Origin: GWE2-40-63 sp050179685
Lineage (GTDB): Bacteria > Bacteroidota > Bacteroidia > Bacteroidales > SZUA-534
Assembly: GCA_050179685.1 (NCBI GenBank)
Contig: JBFXEW010000015.1
Location: 1-64,000, forward strand
Direction of reading: 5' to 3'
DNA: 64,000 nt
Shown here: in pieces, positions 60,535 through 64,000 of the stretch
Position numbering within the stretch: the first letter of the stretch is position 1
Layout: every line of letters begins with the position of its first letter
Notes under the pieces: model-generated
Seen by the model: the letters and a program-made list of their open reading frames with translations, nothing else
Told to the model about the DNA's origin: nothing
Database searches by the model: none
Translations under genes and position numbers: made by a program

Positions 60535-61415
60535 GTTAAGTCGATTCCATATTCGCGTTTCATTTGTTCGAGATCGCTTTTAAAGTAGTTCATAGCAGTC
60601 TCTTTTTCGCTTGGGGTAAGGGCTGCATAAGGTTGTTCTTTTCGGTTAATATCGTGCAACTTATCAATTACTTTACTTTTAAAAATCAGGTTGCGAATAA
60701 AAACCGGGGTAGTTTTCCGAATTAGTTTTCGTAACAGGTTATCCCGGTTCAAAAGCAATTGTTCAAAACCTTTAAATCGCGGAACGGCATGTGCGTTCAG
60801 CTTTTTGCTATCTGGTAATTCAATGGTTATGTCGGTTCCAAGAAAATTAGTAAGCTGGTTTGCTACAAATGTTCTGTTTTTTATAAAATCATCGAGTTTA
60901 ATAAGCAGGAATTGATTCTTGGGAAATTTCGACATCCAAACCGATAGATGTTGATAATAAAGACTTCCGTAGAAATGGCCCAAATTATTCCGGGTAACTA
61001 TGTGGGATTCCTGAGCTATGTTTTCTTCTTTTTTGATGGATGATAAAAATGAAGGATAGGCCTTATGATGACCATAGTGAACGGAATAGTTGTACGATGA
61101 ATAAGCCCTGTCGACCGGATTGCGTAACATAATTATAAACTTCATCTGGGGATTATAGGCATAAATGCGTTCTATGGCCAGGTAATCCATAAGTAAATAA
61201 GTGTCGGCCGAAGCAACGACCGGTTCGCTACAGTAGTGGTCGAAAAAGGAATGATAGTAATCTTCGCCTCTCTTGTATTGATCGCTTATCGAAAAGTACG
61301 CTATTTCTTTAATAGTTGAAAAACAAACCCGGGGTTGTTGACTTAAAAAGTCGCATAGTGAAGTGGTTCCGGCGCGTCCGGCTCCTATTACCAGGGTGTT
61401 AACTTTTGTATCCAT
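60531..61415 (-). CDS. PAPS-dependent sulfotransferase family protein
   Basis: 294 residues. 5'-phosphosulfate loop at the N-terminus (LVIGAGRAGTTSLCDFL) and the 3'-phosphate motif (IIMLRNPVDRAYSSYNYS). KEIAYF and the C-terminal region fit the heparan-sulfotransferase-like (Sulfotransfer_1/NDST-type) group, which sulfates glycans or lipids. No signal peptide. The acceptor is unknown and no glycan gene cluster surrounds it. Confidence 0.88.
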   Translation of the reverse strand: MDTKVNTLVIGAGRAGTTSLCDFLSQQPRVCFSTIKEIAYFSISDQYKRGEDYYHSFFDHYCSEPVVASADTYLLMDYLAIERIYAYNPQMKFIIMLRNPVDRAYSSYNYSVHYGHHKAYPSFLSSIKKEENIAQESHIVTRNNLGHFYGSLYYQHLSVWMSKFPKNQFLLIKLDDFIKNRTFVANQLTNFLGTDITIELPDSKKLNAHAVPRFKGFEQLLLNRDNLLRKLIRKTTPVFIRNLIFKSKVIDKLHDINRKEQPYAALTPSEKETAMNYFKSDLEQMKREYGIDLT

Positions 61416-61609
61416 TTGTTGTGTTCATTAGGCTTTAAAAGTATAAATTTCTTTTGGCACCACCTATTTTCAAATACTGATGCTTTTAATGAGGTTTTTG
61501 GCTTAGTAGAAAAAACATTTTCTATTTCATTTCATTATTCTTTTGGCAAATTACTTTCAACACCCAATCAAATTCGTATTTTTATCCTTCTATTGTAAAG
61601 CAATACCCT

Positions 61610-63688
61610 TTGATTAAGCAACTTTTTAAAAACTGGATTTGGACTATTGTGGTTGTGCTAATGGGAATTACCATTGGACATTTTGCGCAGTACCGCATGT
61701 TCGACAAATACCTGGGAAGCCTCATGTCAGACACCAACCAGCTTTTGGCCGACGGGCAAAAGGTTTATTTTGTCGATGTGGATAAGGATGGCAATTCCGA
61801 AGAATTTATTTATTATCATATTTTCGATAGCAGGCAGCCGGTAATTAATCAATATAGTTCCAGCGGTGAGTTTGAGCGGGTGTGGTACCTTGAGGGCGAG
61901 ATTGTTGAAAATTTTGATGTGTTTGCCGGCGATTACAACCACGACAGCATAAGTGAAGTATTTGTGTTTTCGAAAATCGAAAATGCAATTTATTTATACG
62001 GCCTCGATAATTCCGATGAAAATAAGTTTGTGTTTGAAAAGCAATTGGTTTGTGAAGTGCCAGCGAATTTTGAGAACCGGCATCTGGTAATTCATTCGGG
62101 AGGAATGTCCGATTTGAACAAAGATGGTTTTAAGGAATTAATCTTTTCGGTAAACAGCCGGTTCAGCGCCTCGCCCCGTGCTGTTTTTTCATTCGACATT
62201 GAGAACCGGCAATTGACAAAAGCTCCGGAATTAGGTGTTCAATTGGTGGGCTCTCCCATATTGTACGATTTGGATGCGGATGGAAGTACTGAAATATTTT
62301 TATCGACCCTAAACAGTTCCAACCAAACCTGGACAGGTGGAAAAGAAAAAAGCCGTTTTTCAGCAGCAATTATTTTGCGCTCAAACCTGTTGTATTATAC
62401 CGTACCCTTGCTTTTTCAAAGCCCCATGGGTGTTACCAGTACTTTTCCTGTAAAAAACGATAAAGGAACGTTTATTGGAATTCTTAGCTGGCCCTTACGC
62501 GATAACGAACAATCGAAATTAATGTTGCTGGGAACCAAAGGTGAGATACTAAAGCAGCTTGAATTAAGCAACCAGAATTTTGTATTCGATCCCATTCGTT
62601 CCAATTGGAATCAGATACTAACCTTTTCGCGCGATGGCTTAATTCAGGTTTTTAATACGGAATTGGAACCGGTAAAGACCATAAAGATTGACGGGGCGAT
62701 AAACCAGGTGGCATTTATCGATGTGGACAACGATCTTAACGAGGAATTAGTTGTGGTGCAAACCAATCGGCTGATAATTTATCGTCGCGATTTTACAAAT
62801 CCTGTTTTTATCGATATTCCCGGACTGAGTGTTCAGAAGACGTATTTTTCGGTAAAGATGCAGCAGTCGAAAGAGAATTTGCTTTCGGTACAAAATGAGA
62901 ACCACCAGTACCTGGTAAGTTATTCAAAAAATAAATGGTTTTGGTTGCGTTTTGTCGTTGTTTTTGGTGTTGCTTTGCTTGCTTACCTTATTTTTTGGAC
63001 GATTAGAAAAATTCAGCACTTACAGGTCGAGCGCATTAAGTTCGATAACGAACGTTTCTATAAAATGCAACTCGACCTGATACGTAACCAATTGGATCCG
63101 CACTTTTTATTTAATGCCTTAAATTCCATTGCTTTTTCAATCAATAAAGAAGATCGAAAAACCGCCTATTCAAACCTTGGCCTGTTTTCAAAGTTTATGC
63201 GCGAAGCTATTGTCAGTATCGACGAATTTTCGCGTACGCTGGAAGAGGAGCTCGATTATGTACAGAACTACCTGATTCTTGAAAAATTTCGGTTTAAAGA
63301 AAAATTCAGCTACGATTTTATGGTTTCGCCCGGAATTAATAAAAGCATTAAGGTTCCCAAATTAATTATTTTTAGTTTTACTGAAAGTGCGCTAAAAAAG
63401 GGAATCCTTTCGGGAGTATCTACCGGAAAAATTTCAATTACTATTGACGATGCCAATAAACAGGGTGTATATATATCAATTATCGATGATGGCATGCACC
63501 GTAACCTTTCGAATTCAAAACAGGCCTATTCAAAAAACATGGTGATGATGGAACAGGTGGTGGCTTATTTTAACACCTTTAATACAAAACACATCAGCAT
63601 TCAGGTTCTCGATAATGGAACAGAGCTGGAACCTATGGGCAGTAAAGTTGAAATATTTATTCCGGCTGAATACAATTATCAGCTTTAA
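61610..63688 (+). CDS. LytS-type sensor histidine kinase with FG-GAP-like sensor and degenerate ATPase
   Basis: 692 residues from TTG 61610, which gives the first membrane helix (about 8-25). The periplasmic part (30-435) has at least five calcium-loop motifs of FG-GAP/VCBS beta-propellers: DVDKDGNSEE, DYNHDSISE, DLNKDGFKE, DLDADGSTE, DVDNDLNEE. A second helix is at about 440-463. Then comes the His_kinase domain with H498 in DPHFLFNALNSIA. The ATPase domain looks decayed: the N box reads FTESALKKG instead of (L/V)ENA(I/L)KHG, and the GxGLxN loop is replaced by SKNMVMMEQ. No LytTR regulator is adjacent in the window. Confidence 0.85.
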   Translation: MIKQLFKNWIWTIVVVLMGITIGHFAQYRMFDKYLGSLMSDTNQLLADGQKVYFVDVDKDGNSEEFIYYHIFDSRQPVINQYSSSGEFERVWYLEGEIVENFDVFAGDYNHDSISEVFVFSKIENAIYLYGLDNSDENKFVFEKQLVCEVPANFENRHLVIHSGGMSDLNKDGFKELIFSVNSRFSASPRAVFSFDIENRQLTKAPELGVQLVGSPILYDLDADGSTEIFLSTLNSSNQTWTGGKEKSRFSAAIILRSNLLYYTVPLLFQSPMGVTSTFPVKNDKGTFIGILSWPLRDNEQSKLMLLGTKGEILKQLELSNQNFVFDPIRSNWNQILTFSRDGLIQVFNTELEPVKTIKIDGAINQVAFIDVDNDLNEELVVVQTNRLIIYRRDFTNPVFIDIPGLSVQKTYFSVKMQQSKENLLSVQNENHQYLVSYSKNKWFWLRFVVVFGVALLAYLIFWTIRKIQHLQVERIKFDNERFYKMQLDLIRNQLDPHFLFNALNSIAFSINKEDRKTAYSNLGLFSKFMREAIVSIDEFSRTLEEELDYVQNYLILEKFRFKEKFSYDFMVSPGINKSIKVPKLIIFSFTESALKKGILSGVSTGKISITIDDANKQGVYISIIDDGMHRNLSNSKQAYSKNMVMMEQVVAYFNTFNTKHISIQVLDNGTELEPMGSKVEIFIPAEYNYQL

Positions 63689-63715
63689 AGCTCTTCCTAC
63701 TTTTCTTTATAGAAA

Positions 63716-63944
63716 AAAGAGGGTGTGCCAAAAGTAATATGCATTTACCAAAAACTTACAAAACGGAAGTAATCTTCTAAAAAGGAACGCTCCTGCCTGG
63801 CCGGCAGACAGGGATGACGCGGATTTTGACTGATTTTCACAGATCTTATCAGCGTAAATCAGTTTTTTCAGCGTTATCCGCGTTCTATCCCTTTTAATTT
63901 GAAAGCAGATGGTTTAAATCTTTTGCTTTTTAGACAGCCTCTTT
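63716..63944. mobile_element. MITE-like dispersed repeat, copy 2 (229 bp)
   Basis: Ends AAAGAGGGTGTGCCAAAAG (63716-63734) and CTTTTTAGACAGCCTCTTT (63926-63944); the right end is identical to that of copy 1 at 9581-9788. The body is closely similar. The length difference of 21 bp is a single palindromic insertion at 63792-63812. No gene is present; the remaining bases to 64000 show nothing. Confidence 0.7.
63792..63812. repeat. 21-bp palindrome inserted in MITE copy 2
   Basis: The 21 bp begin CCTGCCTGG and end CAGACAGG and can fold on themselves (CCTG with CAGG, inner CTG with CAG). Copy 1 has direct continuity at the same place (GACGCT-GATGACGC), so this is a clean gain in copy 2 or loss in copy 1. 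Confidence 0.6.
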
Positions 63945-64000
63945 ACTCGTTAAAATTTTATATTAAGCGTTTTTCGACGATTGTTTCGCCCAATCGTCTT

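Overview
The window reads as chromosome of a member of the Bacteroidota, most likely a Marinilabiliales/Prolixibacteraceae-type marine or sediment bacterium; the genus is inference. The evidence is: SprA and GldH of the type IX secretion (T9SS)/gliding apparatus; two proteins ending in T9SS sorting domains; many genes preceded by the Bacteroidota -7 element TAnnTTTG rather than a sigma70 -10 box; mostly weak Shine-Dalgarno sequences; and lipoproteins and FISUMP/SprB-repeat proteins typical of the phylum. Coding density is high, and most of the window is ordinary core chromosome with short operons on both strands.

Layout. 1-1176 is repeat-rich and non-coding. It holds the tail of a probable transposase, about three and a half degenerate 190-bp tandem units with hairpins (one carrying a clean 128-bp insertion) and a 22-bp minisatellite. 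1177-8689 holds an esterase, divergent dusB/rnhA, purN, a lipoprotein gluzincin peptidase, a CYTH protein and an M16 peptidase. 8790-12790 holds an acetate transporter (satP type), a MITE-like repeat, an aspartate ammonia-lyase fused to a cyclic-nucleotide-binding-like domain, and an EamA transporter. 12936-21463 is the ruvA-sprA-gcvH block with the 2476-residue T9SS translocon protein. 21516-24224 is a minus-strand operon ricT-gldH-trmB-ATL. 24399-33905 holds a multi-PAS histidine kinase, an EamA transporter, an M20 amidohydrolase, a glutamine amidotransferase, a FISUMP lipoprotein, a small exported protein and a DEAD-box helicase.

34080-37453 is a sulfate assimilation operon (DUF2061-cysH-cysD-cysN) that makes and directly reduces APS. 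37728-43746 holds an unrecognised secreted protein, dtd, a T9SS-exported endonuclease I, an ArsR regulator, mnmD-lplA and an acyltransferase with a zinc ribbon. 43804-47052 is a large T9SS-exported PKD/glycoside-hydrolase-like protein. 47615-58187 holds a membrane pyrophosphatase, alanine dehydrogenase, two CDGSH iron-sulfur proteins, a YtcJ amidohydrolase, an MmcQ/YjbR protein, tRNA-Phe, lepA and a TonB_C/MORN-like protein. 58188-58963 is non-coding with a 42-bp tandem array of hairpins. 58964-63688 holds a DUF3109 protein, a FemAB/GNAT-like protein, a sulfotransferase and a LytS-type kinase whose ATPase domain looks degenerate. The right end carries a second copy of the MITE-like repeat.

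Connections. SprA, GldH and the two sorting-domain cargos belong to one secretion/gliding system. LplA can lipoylate GcvH. CysD/CysN and CysH form one pathway, and the sulfotransferase would need PAPS made by an APS kinase not seen here. No CRISPR array, prophage, defence island or secondary-metabolite cluster is visible. The least explained signals are the non-coding repeats: the insertion at 430-557, the MITE pair at 9581-9788 and 63716-63944, and the covarying 42-bp hairpin array at 58485-58778.
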